From positions 1 to 12,815 of the forward strand of contig NZ_JANPLK010000094.1 of assembly GCF_031426495.1 (NCBI RefSeq): 12,815 nt of DNA, given 5' to 3'. Positions 12,431 through 12,815 of this stretch are shown here, piece after piece. The position numbers and the translations under genes are program-made. The stretch's first letter is position 1. Each line of letters begins with the position of its first letter. A model generated the notes under the pieces. The model saw nothing but the letters and a program-made list of their open reading frames with translations. It did no database searches and had not been told where the DNA came from. This DNA comes from Gemmatimonas sp. (GTDB taxonomy: Bacteria; Gemmatimonadota; Gemmatimonadetes; Gemmatimonadales; Gemmatimonadaceae).

Positions 12431-12613
12431 ATGGGCGGACACGCACAGCAGGGCAGCGACAAGGGTGCCGCGTTCATGGGCCTGATCGGGGGTGCCGTGT
12501 TGGTCGGCGCGATCCTGTACGGGATTGTGATCTGGACGAACGGCAAGTTTGAGGGGCACGAGGCGGAGAAGAAGGCGGCGGTTGCCGTCAGTGTGAGTCC
12601 GCTGGTTGGGTAA
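12431..12613 (+). CDS. Small single-pass membrane protein, unknown function
   Basis: The 60-residue product has a polar Gly/Gln-rich start, one hydrophobic helix of about 22 residues (roughly 14-36, FMGLIGGAVLVGAILYGIVI), and a charged tail with EGHEAEKK before a short Val/Ser end. I cannot assign a family. The ATG at 12431 has GGAG seven bases upstream (12420-12423), a strong Shine-Dalgarno. It follows the cyclophilin gene by 19 bases and is probably co-transcribed. Its TAA stop (12611-12613) merges with the first bases of palindromic element B. Confidence 0.8.
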   Translation: MGGHAQQGSDKGAAFMGLIGGAVLVGAILYGIVIWTNGKFEGHEAEKKAAVAVSVSPLVG

Positions 12614-12758
12614 CTGCAAACTCCCCAGGTAGCAGGGGGGAGGGTATCAGGTAGGAGGGGGCAGGACTGCGGAAACGCGGTCCTGCCCCTTTCCGCATGG
12701 CCGTCCTGCCTCCTGCCCCCTGATACCCTCCCCCCTGCTTCCTAGGGCGTTTGCAGTT
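12612..12758. repeat. Palindromic repeat element B
   Basis: This 147-base imperfect palindrome has arms that match well over about 50 bases: AACTGCAAAC at the left end, and the complement of the right end reads the same. Both arms then carry GCAGGGGGGAGGGTATCAGG, then GGGGGCAGGA-type sequence. The centre holds a hairpin with an 11-bp stem, including one T-G pair, and a GAAA tetraloop (12661-12686). GTCCTGC recurs at 12703-12709, so GCAGGAC at 12661-12667 has two possible partners. The left arm is homologous to element A at 5215. It starts within the stop codon of the upstream gene. There is no coding potential or transposase, so it is a non-autonomous intergenic repeat. Confidence 0.88.
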
Positions 12759-12776
12759 CTCAGACTGTCAGAGAAG

Positions 12777-12815
12777 GCGTTCAAGGGCGTTCAAGGGGTC
12801 AGAGTCGTTGAACGC
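12777..12815. repeat. Tandem and inverted repeat at the window edge
   Basis: GCGTTCAAGG occurs twice head to tail (12777-12786, 12787-12796). GCGTTCAA (12787-12794) is inverted as TTGAACGC at the last eight bases (12808-12815), which gives a stem with a 13-base loop. Positions 12790-12805 are the 16-base inverted match to 105-120. The sequence appears to be part of the palindromic repeat family and may continue beyond the window. Confidence 0.6.

Overview
The window is GC-rich chromosomal DNA with 12 protein-coding genes. It contains no rRNA, tRNA, CRISPR array, transposase or phage gene that I can recognise. The gene content suggests a member of the Gemmatimonadota or a similar GC-rich, Gram-negative-type environmental bacterium: a Tat-exported DUF1800/DUF1501 pair with a collagen-like lipoprotein, a PHP-type family X DNA polymerase next to endonuclease III, an M42 peptidase and a prolyl-aminopeptidase-like hydrolase. 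I infer this from gene families only; no marker gene proves it.

Layout: 1-153, G/T-rich tract and a repeat fragment. 154-510 (-), half-length TSUP permease, divergent from 540-1607 (+), M42 metallopeptidase. 1608-2095, intergenic, filled by nested inverted repeats. 2096-3763 (-), HEAT-repeat protein, divergent from 3826-4803 (+), alpha/beta hydrolase, and the overlapping gene 4751-5206 (+) of unknown function. 5215-5318, palindromic repeat element A. 5357-7135 (+), PolX, and 7135-7854 (+), endonuclease III, a translationally coupled DNA-repair pair. 7990-8370 (-), VOC/glyoxalase-like gene between two oppositely oriented arrays of a 16-bp tandem repeat. 11845 to 8501 (-), operon DUF1800 - DUF1501 - collagen-like lipoprotein. 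11941-12411 (+), cyclophilin-type peptidyl-prolyl isomerase, and 12431-12613 (+), a small membrane protein. 12612-12758, palindromic element B, followed by more repeated sequence to the window end.

How it fits together: the coding genes are mostly ordinary housekeeping or exported proteins. The least ordinary material is between the genes. There are three repeat families: palindromic elements A and B, with a related fragment at the left edge; a 16-bp tandem array; and the nested palindromes at 1651-2060. A second recurring signal is a -10-like hexamer placed only 6-7 bases before the ATG of genes that begin transcription units, without a Shine-Dalgarno sequence. This suggests leaderless mRNAs. 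Downstream operon genes and the cyclophilin instead have Shine-Dalgarno sites.
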